Shown in pieces: positions 44,922 to 54,763 of a stretch of DNA of 64,000 nucleotides. This DNA is from an uncultured Elusimicrobia bacterium. GTDB lineage: Bacteria > Elusimicrobiota > Elusimicrobia > UBA1565 > UBA9628. Made by a program: the position numbers and the translations under genes. Where the stretch lies: NCBI GenBank assembly GCA_903830945.1, contig CAIKVT010000058.1:139487-203486 (forward strand), written 5' to 3'. Under the pieces are notes generated by a model. It was given only the letters and a program-made list of their open reading frames with translations. It was not told where the DNA came from and did no database searches. Numbering within the stretch: the stretch's first letter is position 1; the number at the start of each line of letters is the position of its first letter.

Positions 44922-47009
44922 GTGCGTCAGTTGAGGGGGCTTAAAAGCCTTTCCTTCGGCCGTCTGCGAATCGAGACGGTTCTGCCGCTCGCCGTCGCCC
45001 TGATCACCTTCCTTGTTTTCTCAGGCGTCCTCAGAAATGGGTTCGTGAACTGGGACGACAATGTGAATTTCCCGCCGGATTATCACTGCCGCAGTCTTGG
45101 ATGGGTGAACTTGCGCTGGATGTTCGCACTGTCGTCAGGGGTCACCTATGACCCACTGGTCATGCTGCTTGTCGCTCTGACATATGCGATATGGGGAATG
45201 AATCCCCTGGGATACCATCTGGCGGGGATCATGGTGCATGTCGCCGTGGCTGTGGCCCTTTACCATACGACCGTCTGCCTCCTCCGCTCAACCGCGCTCA
45301 TCCGGGATAACGGTTCCGAGGCGGCTTTGCGCTGGTCTGCCGCGGTGGCAACGCTGCTCTTTGCCCTTCATCCGCTCCGAGTGGAAGCCGTGGCCTGGGC
45401 TTCCGGACAGCATCATGCGCTTTCCTCTTTATTTTTTCTGATTTCTATTTGGTCGTACCTCAAATCGCGAGGTCCCCAGGAGACGCATCGACGCTGGCTG
45501 AGGGCATCGCTCATCAGCTACGCCTTGTGTCTGCTCTCCGGCCCTGTCGGCGTGACGCTGCCCGTCGTCCTGTTGATTTTGGACGCTTATCTGCCGAAAT
45601 GTCTGGACGCCGGCACCGGGAAATCCGATCTGTGGGCGAATCTGCGGGAGAAAACCCCCTTTTTCATTATTGCCGCCATGGGATGCCTGGCCACAATGAA
45701 GATGAGAGCGGAGCATGGGCATTTTGTCACACTCGCCCAGCACGGCGTTGCGCAGCGTCTTGCGCAGGCCCTATTCGGATTGGCCTTTTATCTCCGGAAG
45801 ACGCTGGCGCCCTGGGGGCTCTCTCCCCTCTATCCTTTGCCGAGGGTCGATGTTTTGGCTGGGCCGATCCTGTTGAGCGGATCGATCGTGGCCGCGATCA
45901 CCGTTGTCGCGCTCGCCGCTCGTCGACGTTGGCCGTCCGGACTTGCTGTTTGGTCCTATTATATCGTCACGCTCACACCGGTCTTGGGGTTCACTCAGTT
46001 CGGCTTGCAGATCGTCGCTGACCGCTACACCTATTTGTCCTCTTTCGGATTCTCGGTTCTGGCGGCCGGGGCTCTGGCGCGGCTTGGGCAAGAGAGCGGA
46101 CGCCGCGCCTGGAGAAATGCGGTCGTTATCGCGGGGATGTTCCTGGGAGCGCTGAGTTGCATGACCTGGCGCGAGATCAAGGTCTGGCGCGATCCTGAAA
46201 ATCTATGGGGACGGGTGCTCGCCTTATACCCTGACTATGCTTTGGCCCACAACAACCTGGCAGTCGCCTTGGCCGCGGAAGGAAAAATAGATGAGGCGAT
46301 CCGGCATTACAATCTCGCGCTGAAAACGAATCCGGACATCGGCCTGGTTCATAACGACCTGGGAGTCGTCTTGGCCGAGCGCGGGCAATTTGATGAGGCG
46401 ATCCGGCATTATAATCTGGCGTTGAAAGCGCAGCCGGACTACGCCGAAGCCCATAACAACCTGGCGTTAGTCCTTGCCAAGCAGGGGAAAACGGACGAGG
46501 CGGTCGCGCAATATAATCTGGCGCTTCAGGAGTTTCCGGATTACCCCGAAGCCCATTACAACCTGGGGGAACTCTTGGCCAAGCAGGGAAAGGTGGTCGA
46601 GGAGATCCGGCAATTCGAATTGGCGATCCGGGCGCGGTCGGACTATGCCGAGGCTCATAACAATCTGGGGATCGTCTTGTACGAGCAAGGGAAAATAAAC
46701 GAGGCTGCATTGCATTTTGACCTGGCCATCCGGGCGCGGCCGGACTATGCCGAAGCCCATAATAACTTGGGCGGGCTTTTGGGCGGACAAGGCAGAATAG
46801 ACGAGGCCATCCTGCAATTCGATCTGGCGCTCAAGACGCGGCCGGACTATGCCGATGCCCATAACAATCTGGGCGGAGTCTTGGCTCGGAAAGGAAAAAA
46901 AGACGAGGCGATCCGGCATTTCCGTCGAGCTATCGAGATCGACCCCGGTCACGCGGCGGCTCGCGGCAACCTGGCGCTGCTCCTGAAGGAATTCAAGCCG
47001 CATCGATAG
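44922..47009 (+). CDS. TMTC-like membrane protein with C-terminal TPR repeats
   Basis: The 695-residue protein starts with GTG 44922. It has about ten membrane helices (residues 20-430) and then seven complete 34-residue TPRs from residue 439 plus a partial eighth. The conserved luminal-type motif GFVNWDDN and HPLRVEAVAWASGQH resemble the GT-C-fold TMTC family, which in animals transfers mannose to proteins from a lipid carrier. A bacterial role in protein O-glycosylation is plausible but unproven. The acidic Asp pair (WDDN) fits a GT-C active site. The TPR end could bind protein acceptors. Confidence 0.7.
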   Translation: MRQLRGLKSLSFGRLRIETVLPLAVALITFLVFSGVLRNGFVNWDDNVNFPPDYHCRSLGWVNLRWMFALSSGVTYDPLVMLLVALTYAIWGMNPLGYHLAGIMVHVAVAVALYHTTVCLLRSTALIRDNGSEAALRWSAAVATLLFALHPLRVEAVAWASGQHHALSSLFFLISIWSYLKSRGPQETHRRWLRASLISYALCLLSGPVGVTLPVVLLILDAYLPKCLDAGTGKSDLWANLREKTPFFIIAAMGCLATMKMRAEHGHFVTLAQHGVAQRLAQALFGLAFYLRKTLAPWGLSPLYPLPRVDVLAGPILLSGSIVAAITVVALAARRRWPSGLAVWSYYIVTLTPVLGFTQFGLQIVADRYTYLSSFGFSVLAAGALARLGQESGRRAWRNAVVIAGMFLGALSCMTWREIKVWRDPENLWGRVLALYPDYALAHNNLAVALAAEGKIDEAIRHYNLALKTNPDIGLVHNDLGVVLAERGQFDEAIRHYNLALKAQPDYAEAHNNLALVLAKQGKTDEAVAQYNLALQEFPDYPEAHYNLGELLAKQGKVVEEIRQFELAIRARSDYAEAHNNLGIVLYEQGKINEAALHFDLAIRARPDYAEAHNNLGGLLGGQGRIDEAILQFDLALKTRPDYADAHNNLGGVLARKGKKDEAIRHFRRAIEIDPGHAAARGNLALLLKEFKPHR
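46236..46949 (+). repeat. Seven 102-base tandem repeats encoding TPRs
   Basis: The repeats encode near-identical 34-residue units of the form Tyr-Ala-Glu-Ala-His-Asn-Asn-Leu...Asp-Glu-Ala. Their mutual similarity at DNA level shows recent expansion, and recombination between units could change the copy number in frame. Confidence 0.8.
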
Positions 47010-47067
47010 GGCGTTTTGCGGCAGGCGCTTCGACTTGCGTAACCCCCGGAACGGCCCGGGGTTTATG

Positions 47068-47073
47068 TATAAT
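47068..47073 (+). promoter_or_regulatory. TATAAT 14 bases before murA
   Basis: A perfect TATAAT in a T-rich gap is followed by 14 bases and ATG 47088, with no ribosome site. The transcript would have a leader of only about seven bases. Confidence 0.45.
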
Positions 47074-47087
47074 TTTCCAGCCAAATC

Positions 47088-48341
47088 ATGGACCGCTTCA
47101 TCATCGACGGCGGCACACCCTTGCGTGGCGATGTGCGCATCAGTGGCTCGAAAAACGCCGCACTCCCCATCCTGATCGCCACCCTCCTCACCGATGAGTC
47201 CTGCGTCATCGAAAATGTCCCCACGCGCCTGCGCGACATCCGCCTGACCTTCCGCGTGCTGGAGGCCATCGGCAAGCGCGTGGACGTCTCCGGCAGTCGC
47301 GTTGTCGTCCACGCGAACAAGCCCCTCAAGACCCGCGCCCCCTACGACCTCGTCAAGCAGATGCGCGCTTCGGTCCTTGTGGCCGGCCCCCTTCTGTCCC
47401 GCTTCGGCTGGGTCCGCGTTCCCATCCCGGGCGGTTGCGCCATCGGCTTGCGGCCCATCGATATCCACATCCAAGGATTTCAAGACCTCGGTGCCCGCCG
47501 CGTCCTCGACCAAGGCGACCTCATCCTCGATTCGCCCCTGCGGCCCGGCCGCGTGCGCTTCAAGTCCCCAAGCGTCGGCGCCACCGAGAACCTCATGATG
47601 GCCGCCGCGGCGTTGGAGGGCACCACCACCATCGTCAACGCGGCCCGCGAGCCCGAGATAGAGGACCTCGCCGGCTTCCTCACCGATATGGGCGCTAAGG
47701 TGACCGGCGCCGGCGGCTCCACCATCGTCGTGCGCGGCGCCCGGCGTCTTAAAGGCGTGAGTCATCGCGTCATCCCGGACCGCATCGAGACCGGCACTTT
47801 CATGCTGGTCGCGGCCGCGACCGGGGGCCGCGTGCGTCTGCTGGGTGTCGAGCCGGCCCAGGTCCACGCCCTCAGCGTGAAGATGCGCGCGGCCGGGGCA
47901 GTGGTGCGCGAAGGCCAGGGGCAGATCGTGGTCTCCATGAAGGGACGGCCTGTTCCGGTGGCGATGGCTACAGCTCCTTATCCGGGTTTCCCCACCGACC
48001 TCCAGGCGCCTTGGATGGCCTGGATGTCGCTGGCCCAAGGCCGCAGCCGGATCAAGGAGACCGTCTTCGAGAACCGTTTCATGCACGCGGCCGAGCTCGG
48101 CCGCATGGGAGCGCGCATAGCGGTCTCGGGCGACACGGGCGTGGTCCAGGGCGTGCCCGCGCTTTCCGGAGCGCCCATCATGGCCTCTGACCTGCGGGCC
48201 GGCGCCGCGCTCCTGGTGGCGGCTCTCGCCGCGCACGGCCGCACCTCGGTAGCGCGCGTTTACCACATAGACCGCGGCTACGAGCGCGTAGAGATCAAGC
48301 TCCGGGCGTTGGGCGCGCGGATCAAGCGCGTCAAGACATGA
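47088..48341 (+). CDS. murA: UDP-N-acetylglucosamine 1-carboxyvinyltransferase
   Basis: This 417-residue enzyme transfers enolpyruvate to UDP-GlcNAc, the first committed step of peptidoglycan synthesis. Lys22 and Asn23 in SGSKNAAL and Cys117 in PGGCAIGLRP are present. A Cys at this site is the residue targeted by fosfomycin, whereas some bacteria carry Asp and are resistant. RVYHIDRGYERVEIKLRALGA at the C-terminus is typical. The stop overlaps folC as ATGA. Confidence 0.96.
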   Translation: MDRFIIDGGTPLRGDVRISGSKNAALPILIATLLTDESCVIENVPTRLRDIRLTFRVLEAIGKRVDVSGSRVVVHANKPLKTRAPYDLVKQMRASVLVAGPLLSRFGWVRVPIPGGCAIGLRPIDIHIQGFQDLGARRVLDQGDLILDSPLRPGRVRFKSPSVGATENLMMAAAALEGTTTIVNAAREPEIEDLAGFLTDMGAKVTGAGGSTIVVRGARRLKGVSHRVIPDRIETGTFMLVAAATGGRVRLLGVEPAQVHALSVKMRAAGAVVREGQGQIVVSMKGRPVPVAMATAPYPGFPTDLQAPWMAWMSLAQGRSRIKETVFENRFMHAAELGRMGARIAVSGDTGVVQGVPALSGAPIMASDLRAGAALLVAALAAHGRTSVARVYHIDRGYERVEIKLRALGARIKRVKT

Positions 48342-49618
48342 CCTTTCGGGGGGCTCTGCGGGTCCTCGCCGGGCGGCAGGAGAGTCGCATGTTGCTTGGC
48401 CTATCCCGCGTCAAGCGCGTCTTGCGGCGTTTGGGGGACCCTCACAAGTCTTTGCCTTGCATCCATGTGGCGGGCACCAACGGAAAGGGGTCGACCTGCG
48501 CCATCTTGGAATCCGTCCTGCGCGCCGCCGGCTTTCGCACCGGGCTCTACCTGTCGCCGCACCTGGAGTCCGTGCGCGAGCGCATCCAGGTCGGCGGGAG
48601 GATGATCCCGGAGCGGGAATTTTCCCGGCTTCTGGGGCTGGTCCTGGCTGCCGACCGGCAAGAGGAGCTCACTTACTTCGAGTTGCTTACCTGCGTGGCC
48701 TTCCTTCATTTTCAAGAGCGTCAGGTCGAGGCGGCGGTCCTGGAGACCGGGATGGGCGGCCGGCTCGACGCGACCAATGTCGTGGCCAAGCCGCTGGCCA
48801 GCGTCATCACCTCCATCTCTCTCGACCATACGCAGTGGCTGGGGAAGGCCTTGTCCCGGATCGCTTTCGAAAAAGCCGGCATCATCAAGCCTGCGGTCCC
48901 GGTCTTCTGCCCGGCCTTGCCCGGCGTCGCTCTGTCGGTGGTCAAGAAAACAGCCAAGGCTTTGCAAGCCCCCTTGACCGTCGTAGGCCGGCCTTTCAAG
49001 ACCCTCGCCGTCGACTGGAGAAGGAACCGCCAGGTCTTTGGCGACGGTCGAAGCCGCTTTGGACTCTCCTTACTCGGTTCGCGGCAAGGGCAGAACCTGG
49101 CGCTGGCTAAGGCCGTCTTGGACGGCCTTGCAAAGGTCCTGCCCGTGAGCGGGGCGGCCTGGCGCAGGGGAGCCGGCGGAGTCCGTCTTCCCGGCCGCTG
49201 CGAGGTGGTGCGCTGGCAAGGCAAGACCGCGATCATAGACGGCGCGCACAATCCGGAAGCCATGGGGGCGTTCGCCCGTTTCCTTTCCGATTCGCCTTGG
49301 CGAGAGAAACCTGTGCTCTGGATCATGGGGGTCATGAAGGACAAGGACCTGGCCGGGATCGTGCGCCCGGTCGCGGGTCGCATCGAAGCCGCCTGCGCCG
49401 TGGAGCCGGGCAATGCCAGGGACCTGTCCGCGGCTGCCTTGGCGGCCGAGCTGCGCCGGCAGGCTCCGCGCGCGGTCGTATGGGTCACCCCGGACCCGGC
49501 GCAGGCCTTGCGGGACTGGCACCGGAGCCCGACCTCTCCTGGGACGGCCGTCGTCTGCGGTTCTTTCTATCTGGCCGGGGCGGCGCTCAAGACTTTAAGA
49601 GGAGGAATCGGTGCCTAA
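48338..49618 (+). CDS. folC: Folylpolyglutamate synthase/dihydrofolate synthase
   Basis: The 426-residue Mur-ligase relative has the P-loop GTNGKGSTCAIL (the usual GTNGKGS), SPHLESVRERI, ETGMGGRLDATN and HNPEA motifs. It adds glutamate to folates and, in bifunctional versions, makes dihydrofolate from dihydropteroate. It starts inside murA (ATGA) and the next GTG starts eight bases before its own stop. folD at 17.8 kb uses its products. Confidence 0.93.
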   Translation: MTFRGALRVLAGRQESRMLLGLSRVKRVLRRLGDPHKSLPCIHVAGTNGKGSTCAILESVLRAAGFRTGLYLSPHLESVRERIQVGGRMIPEREFSRLLGLVLAADRQEELTYFELLTCVAFLHFQERQVEAAVLETGMGGRLDATNVVAKPLASVITSISLDHTQWLGKALSRIAFEKAGIIKPAVPVFCPALPGVALSVVKKTAKALQAPLTVVGRPFKTLAVDWRRNRQVFGDGRSRFGLSLLGSRQGQNLALAKAVLDGLAKVLPVSGAAWRRGAGGVRLPGRCEVVRWQGKTAIIDGAHNPEAMGAFARFLSDSPWREKPVLWIMGVMKDKDLAGIVRPVAGRIEAACAVEPGNARDLSAAALAAELRRQAPRAVVWVTPDPAQALRDWHRSPTSPGTAVVCGSFYLAGAALKTLRGGIGA

Positions 49619-50567
49619 GCTCGCTTTCGGCGTGGACGTGGGCGGGACTTTCGCCAAGCTCTCGGCCGTATCGCCGGCCGGCAAGGTGCTCCGGCTCGAG
49701 CAGGCGCCAACGCAGGCGCACCTCGGCCCGGCGGCCTTCGTGCGCCGGATCTGCGACATGCTCAAGGCCTGGCAGGCGCAGGGCCTGGCGGCTGGCGCCT
49801 TGGGCTTCGGCGTGGCCGGAGACGTTGACCATGAGCGCGGCCGGCTGCGTATCTCTCCGAACCTGCCCGGCTGGCAGGGCTATCCCTTCCGGGATGCCTT
49901 TCACAAGCGCCTGGGTCTGCCCACGGTCATGGAGAACGACGCCAACGCCGCGGTCTGGGGCGCCTACGTCACCGAGCTTAAGCGGCGGCCGCGCCACATG
50001 CTTGGCGTGACCTTGGGCACCGGCGTGGGCGGGGGGGTGGTCGTCGACGGCCGCCTGCATCGGGGCGCGACCGGCTCGGCCGGCGAGATCGGCCACACCC
50101 AGGTCGTCGCGGATGGCGAGCCCTGCAACTGCGGCTGGCGCGGCTGCCTTGAGGCTTATGCCGGGACTTATGGCATCCTGCGCACGGCGCGGCGGCTGTT
50201 GCATGGCCGGCCGCGGCGCGGCGCCGTCCTGCGCCGGCTAGTTCCGGACCTGGAGGCCCTTACACCAAAACTCCTGAAGCTCGCCGCCGATGCGGGCGAC
50301 GAGGTTGCGGCCGAGGTCTGGGAGAGGACCGGCAGCATGCTCGGCCTTGGGCTTTCCAACGTGGTCATGGTCATCAATCCCGACGCGCTTCTGCTCCTGG
50401 GCGGGGTTTCCAGCGCCGGGCATTGGGTTTTGGACCCGATCCGCCGCGTCTTCCGCAGCCGGCCTTTCGGCACGTCCTTGCGCGCGGTCAAGCTGGGCTG
50501 CGCGGCCGACCCTAACGGCGGCTGTGTGGGCGCGGCTCTGCTGGCCTCGGAGGCGTCCTGCCGTTGA
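49611..50567 (+). CDS. ROK-family sugar kinase (glucokinase-like)
   Basis: The 318-residue protein starts with GTG 49611 behind a GGAGG site. It has the ATP loop DVGGTFAK, GTGVGGGVVVDGRL and the ROK zinc motif HxxxxxxxxCNCGWRGCLEAY. Glucokinase is the most likely activity because the protein is an orthodox single-domain kinase with no HTH, but N-acetylhexosamine or mannose cannot be excluded. It overlaps folC and lptD. A glucose 6-phosphate product would connect to pgm at 2.5 kb. Confidence 0.85.
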   Translation: MPKLAFGVDVGGTFAKLSAVSPAGKVLRLEQAPTQAHLGPAAFVRRICDMLKAWQAQGLAAGALGFGVAGDVDHERGRLRISPNLPGWQGYPFRDAFHKRLGLPTVMENDANAAVWGAYVTELKRRPRHMLGVTLGTGVGGGVVVDGRLHRGATGSAGEIGHTQVVADGEPCNCGWRGCLEAYAGTYGILRTARRLLHGRPRRGAVLRRLVPDLEALTPKLLKLAADAGDEVAAEVWERTGSMLGLGLSNVVMVINPDALLLLGGVSSAGHWVLDPIRRVFRSRPFGTSLRAVKLGCAADPNGGCVGAALLASEASCR

Positions 50568-52678
50568 TCGGTCTCCTGCTGGCGTCTCTGGTCTGGTCCG
50601 CGGGCCCGGCGGCGGCCGGGCCTTCCGTTGTCTTATCCACTTCAGTCTATGCGCTGCCCGCCCCCCCGGAAACGGGATCGCATCTGGACTTCAGCGCGGA
50701 CCACCTCGATTACGACAGAGGCCGAGCGCTCATCCATCTCAAGGGAGATGTGCGCGTCAAGGAATCCACCTGGACGCTCAGGGGCGACGAGCTCTGGATC
50801 GACACCGCCCGGCACCGGGGCCGTTCCGAAGGGTTCCTGTTCATCGACGATGGATCCGGCGCCGTGTCCGGCGCCCCCGGCGACTTCGATTTCATGGACC
50901 ATACCGGGGAGCTCTACAACGCCTCGGCCGGCTACGGCGACTGGCGCGTGCACGCCAAGAGCTTGGTCGTAGACGAACAGCGCCGCCTCTATTATGGCGG
51001 GGCGGATTTTACGAGCTGTAGTTATGTCCCGCCCCACTACCATTTTCATGCCAGCCGCGCGACCGTGGTCCCGGGTGATTACCTCTTCGCCCATAACGTG
51101 GTCTTCATGCTCGGCAAACTGCCTTTGTTCTACACACCGCTGCTTTACCATTCCCTGGCTGCGACCCACTTCTTGCGCTTCAGGGTCCAGCCGGGCTACG
51201 ACCGCCGCAACGGGGTTTTCCTGAAGGGCACCTTGACTACCCAGCATTCGGAGACTTGGCGCAGCAAGTTCTTCTTGGATTATTATGCGAACGCTGGGAT
51301 CGGAGCCGGAGGCGAATTGATCCACCGCGCTGGCGATGACTCTCGCGGCATCCTTTCCGTCTACCATATCAACGAACACCCCACCGACAGCCCCGACGTA
51401 AAGAAGCGCTGGGCCCTCAATGGCGATCTTTACCAGGGCTTCGCCAGCTCCTTCGCTGTTCAGGGCCACCTTCAGGCCCAGTCAGACGCGAAATTCAACA
51501 ATGATTACGCGCGGTCCAGCCTGTTTCCCGTGACTACTTACCTGTCGAACAGCGGCGCCTTGATTTACCGTCTACCCCGAATGACGACGCGCCTGAGTTA
51601 CAACCGCCAGGACAACGCCATATCCACGCGCACGTTCGTGAAGGCCATCGAGGATGAGCGGCTCGATGTGAACTCGGCGCAGCTTAGGTTTTTTGGCTTG
51701 CCCTGGCTCAATACCCTTTCTGGTTTTGCGGACAACAACTACACCATCGGGCGTCCTTATCTCCAGAAGACGGTCGGCGGCACTTGGGAGGGCACGCGCG
51801 TTTTCGCGCTGACGCGCCGTATTAGTTTCACGCCGCGCGTGAACTACAACGAGACCTTCTATGATTGGAACAGTGTGGCCAACACCAATGCTATCTCCAC
51901 CATCTTCCATAATTATACGGTGGGCCGTTACACGACCGCGGGCACCCTGCGCCTGAGGACTCTGGCCGGCGACCTGGATGTTACCCAGACCTACACGCGG
52001 CGTCTGCAGCCTGATTCTTTCTCGGTCGACGCGGCCGCCGTGGACCACGGGGTGGAGGCCAACCTCCTTTCGGCCCTGCAGGCTTTCCGGCCGAACCGCA
52101 CCGTGCTGGTGCGGGTGCAGTCCGGCTATGACTTTCGGGTGTTTCAGGACCATGCCGTGGGCTTCCGCGACCGGGTCCAGCCCATCACCACGGATGTCAT
52201 CCTCACGCCCCGGCCCTCCTTTAATCTGGCTTTGCGCGACGACTATCAACTTGCCCAAGGCAACCGCAACGTCATATTCAACGGCACCTGGGGCGACGAG
52301 ATGGGCACCTTCCTGACCGCGGGCGCGGGCTACAACCTGACCGAAGCCGCTCACTACTATACGAACACCGAGTTCGGCTGGGCCGATTCGACGGGCACCC
52401 TGCACTTGACCGGGGCTCTGCGCTCCGTGGTCACCAGCCCCGGGGGCGTCGGCGGGCTGCACGCATATTACATCTTCGATAAGGAAGTCTCGTTGGTCAA
52501 GCGCTGGCACGACTTCTACACCAAGCTGACCTGCCGGTTCCGGCCCGGCAACGTGCAGGAGGTCAGCATACGCATCGAGATGAAGTTCGGCGCTTTCGAT
52601 GCGGACCGGCAGAAGGTCCACGACTGGGAATCGGAGTGGTTCCCGGAGCGCGCCCATGGGCGAGAGGATAGACCTTAG
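50564..52678 (+). CDS. lptD: LPS-assembly protein LptD
   Basis: From TTG 50564 (TTGA overlap with the kinase stop) the 704-residue protein has a signal peptide (cut near AAAG, about 20), an OstA/LptA-like jellyroll (about 40-150: FSADHLDYDRGRALIHLKGDVRVKES) and a large C-terminal barrel with the YYVPVKYLP-like segment here as FMLGKLPLFYTPLLYHSL. It inserts lipopolysaccharide into the outer leaflet with LptE. Its presence is strong evidence of a LPS-bearing outer membrane. It keeps fewer cysteines than E. coli LptD, so disulfide maturation differs. Confidence 0.88.
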   Translation: MIGLLLASLVWSAGPAAAGPSVVLSTSVYALPAPPETGSHLDFSADHLDYDRGRALIHLKGDVRVKESTWTLRGDELWIDTARHRGRSEGFLFIDDGSGAVSGAPGDFDFMDHTGELYNASAGYGDWRVHAKSLVVDEQRRLYYGGADFTSCSYVPPHYHFHASRATVVPGDYLFAHNVVFMLGKLPLFYTPLLYHSLAATHFLRFRVQPGYDRRNGVFLKGTLTTQHSETWRSKFFLDYYANAGIGAGGELIHRAGDDSRGILSVYHINEHPTDSPDVKKRWALNGDLYQGFASSFAVQGHLQAQSDAKFNNDYARSSLFPVTTYLSNSGALIYRLPRMTTRLSYNRQDNAISTRTFVKAIEDERLDVNSAQLRFFGLPWLNTLSGFADNNYTIGRPYLQKTVGGTWEGTRVFALTRRISFTPRVNYNETFYDWNSVANTNAISTIFHNYTVGRYTTAGTLRLRTLAGDLDVTQTYTRRLQPDSFSVDAAAVDHGVEANLLSALQAFRPNRTVLVRVQSGYDFRVFQDHAVGFRDRVQPITTDVILTPRPSFNLALRDDYQLAQGNRNVIFNGTWGDEMGTFLTAGAGYNLTEAAHYYTNTEFGWADSTGTLHLTGALRSVVTSPGGVGGLHAYYIFDKEVSLVKRWHDFYTKLTCRFRPGNVQEVSIRIEMKFGAFDADRQKVHDWESEWFPERAHGREDRP

Positions 52679-52771
52679 GCCGGCCGTCTCCCAGCGGGCA
52701 GCTCAGCGGCGCCAGGGGCGGAAATGCTAGACTGGGGCGCGCTCAGTGAGACGTCATCGTCAAGGGAGCAT

Positions 52772-53740
52772 ATGGCAAGCAAGAAAAGACTTTGGCTGGT
52801 CACAGGCGGCGCCGGATTCATCGGCTCCAACATCGCCTCCGAGCTCGTGCGCCGGGGCGAGCAGGTGCGCGTGCTCGACAACCTCTGCACGGGCAAACTC
52901 GAGCACATGTCCTCATTCCGGGATCGCATCGAGTTCGTCCGGGGCGACATCCGCGACCTGGCCGACTGCCGTCGGGCTGTGAAAGGCGCGGCTTATGTCA
53001 TCCACCAAGCCGCGCTGCGTTCGGTGCCAAAGTCCGTGGACAACCCGGTCGTCTCGCACGAGTCAAACTCGACCGGGACCCTGAACATGCTCATCTCCGC
53101 GCGCGAGGCCAAGGTGGGACGCTTCGTCTACGCCTCATCGAGTTCGGCCTACGGCGACGCCAAGCTTTTTCCGCAGCGGGAGGACCATCTGCCCCGGCCC
53201 GTCTCGCCTTACGCCGCCCAGAAGCTGGCCGGCGAGCATTACGCCATGCTCTTCACCAAGACCTATGGTCTGGAGACCATGAGCCTGCGCTACTTCAACG
53301 TGTTCGGCCCGCGCCAGGACCCGGAATCGCTCTACTCCGCGGTCATCCCCAAGTTCATGGAGCAGGCCTATCTGGGCGCGCCCCTCGATGTGCACTGGGA
53401 CGGCAAGCAGTCCCGGGATTTCACGCACGTCGCCAACGTGGTCGAGGCCAACCTTTTGGCGGCCGTCGCTAAGAAGGGCATCGGCGAGAACTTCAACATC
53501 GCCAATGGCAAGTGCTATTCCCTGCTCGACATCATCCGGGGCATCGAGGGCATCGTGGGTCGGCGCCTGGAGCGTCGGCATCATCCCATGCGCAAGGGTG
53601 ACGTGCGCAAGACTTACGCGGACATCTCCAAGGCGCGCAGGCTCCTGGGCTATAAGCCTGTGATGGGGCTTGAGCCGGGACTGCGGGACACCTGGGACTA
53701 TTTCGTCGAGCACTACTTCCGTGGTCGTAAGGCCGCCTAG
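52772..53740 (+). CDS. NAD-dependent epimerase/dehydratase (UDP-sugar 4-epimerase-like)
   Basis: This extended SDR of 322 residues has GGAGFIGSN, the conserved ASSSSAYGD Ser/Tyr region, YAAQKLAGEHY (Tyr-x3-Lys) and RYFNVFGPRQDP. The last is the form seen in UDP-N-acetylglucosamine/UDP-glucose 4-epimerases. ATG 52772 has AAGGGA upstream; an earlier in-frame ATG at 52724 adds a non-conserved stretch. The following gene begins directly after its stop, so the two are a unit for making activated sugars for LPS or glycans. Confidence 0.85.
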   Translation: MASKKRLWLVTGGAGFIGSNIASELVRRGEQVRVLDNLCTGKLEHMSSFRDRIEFVRGDIRDLADCRRAVKGAAYVIHQAALRSVPKSVDNPVVSHESNSTGTLNMLISAREAKVGRFVYASSSSAYGDAKLFPQREDHLPRPVSPYAAQKLAGEHYAMLFTKTYGLETMSLRYFNVFGPRQDPESLYSAVIPKFMEQAYLGAPLDVHWDGKQSRDFTHVANVVEANLLAAVAKKGIGENFNIANGKCYSLLDIIRGIEGIVGRRLERRHHPMRKGDVRKTYADISKARRLLGYKPVMGLEPGLRDTWDYFVEHYFRGRKAA

Positions 53741-54763
53741 ATGCGCCTCCTGGTCACCGGCGGGCTGGGCTTCATCGGCTCGAATTTCATCCGGCACATG
53801 CTCGCCGCCGACCGCCGGGTCCGCATCGTCAACCTCGACCTGCGCACCTACGCGGGCAACCCGGCCAGCTTGGTCGACTTATCCCGCAATCCCCGGTACC
53901 GTTGGGCCAGGGGCGATATCGCGGACCCCAAGGTCGTGGATCGGTGCATGAAGGGCGCCGAGGCCGTGGTCCATTTCGCGGCCGAGACCCACGTGGATCG
54001 GTCCATCCTGGACGCCGCGGTCTTCCTGCGCACCAACGTCATCGGCACTCAGGTCCTCTTGGACGCGGCCCTGCGCCATAAGGTCGGCCGCTTCGTGCAC
54101 GTGAGCACCGATGAGGTCTACGGCAGCGTGGCTCGCGGGTTCTCCCGGGAGGGGGACCGGCTGGAACCCAACAGCCCTTACGCCGCCTCGAAGGCCGCTT
54201 CGGACTTGTTGGTGCGGTCCTATGTGGTGACCCACGGCCTGCCCGCTCTCGTGACCCGGGCCTCGAATAATTTCGGACCTTATCAGTATCCGGAGAAGGC
54301 CTTGCCGCTGATGATCACCAACTGGATGGACGCAGCGCCCTTTCCCCTCTATGGCGATGGCCGCAATGTCCGGGATTGGCTCTTCGTCCTCGACCATGCC
54401 CGGGCCCTCGAGCTGGTCTTGCGCCGCGGCCGGTTGGGAGAGGTCTACAACATCGGTGGGACCCATTCCTGCTCGAATCGGGAGCTCATCGAGAGAGTCA
54501 GGGTGCTCATGGGCGTGGGGCCGGAGCTCGTGCGCCGCGTCCCGGACCGCCCGGGGCATGACCGGCGCTATGCCCTGGACTGCGCCAAGCTTAAGAGCCT
54601 GGGCTTCCGGCATGCCTACGGGTTCACCGAAGCTCTTCAGGCAACCGTGGACTGGTACCGGGGCAACGAGGCGTGGTGGCGGCCGCTCAAGAAAGGCGGC
54701 GTTTACCGCCGATACTACAGCCGGCAGTACGCGGCGAGGCTCAAGGGGAGGACCTCCAAATGA
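53741..54763 (+). CDS. rfbB: dTDP-glucose 4,6-dehydratase-like enzyme
   Basis: The 340-residue SDR has GGLGFIGSNF, AETHVDRSI, STDEVYGS with the Asp-Glu pair needed for the dehydratase step, and YAASKAASDLLVRSY (Tyr-x3-Lys). ETHVDRSI and DEVYGS are diagnostic for RmlB. It makes dTDP-4-keto-6-deoxyglucose, the precursor of rhamnose and other deoxysugars. No rmlA, rmlC or rmlD is nearby. Its stop overlaps tdk as ATGA, an unusual pairing with thymidine salvage. Confidence 0.88.
   Translation: MRLLVTGGLGFIGSNFIRHMLAADRRVRIVNLDLRTYAGNPASLVDLSRNPRYRWARGDIADPKVVDRCMKGAEAVVHFAAETHVDRSILDAAVFLRTNVIGTQVLLDAALRHKVGRFVHVSTDEVYGSVARGFSREGDRLEPNSPYAASKAASDLLVRSYVVTHGLPALVTRASNNFGPYQYPEKALPLMITNWMDAAPFPLYGDGRNVRDWLFVLDHARALELVLRRGRLGEVYNIGGTHSCSNRELIERVRVLMGVGPELVRRVPDRPGHDRRYALDCAKLKSLGFRHAYGFTEALQATVDWYRGNEAWWRPLKKGGVYRRYYSRQYAARLKGRTSK

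Noticed and set aside
46236..46949. CRISPR-like array
   Set aside because: The 102-base repeats are coding TPR units with no unique spacers and no cas genes nearby.
46467..48266. 599-codon minus-strand frame
   Set aside because: It spans two unrelated plus-strand genes, the TPR repeats and murA, has no family motif, and is explained by GC-rich antisense frames.
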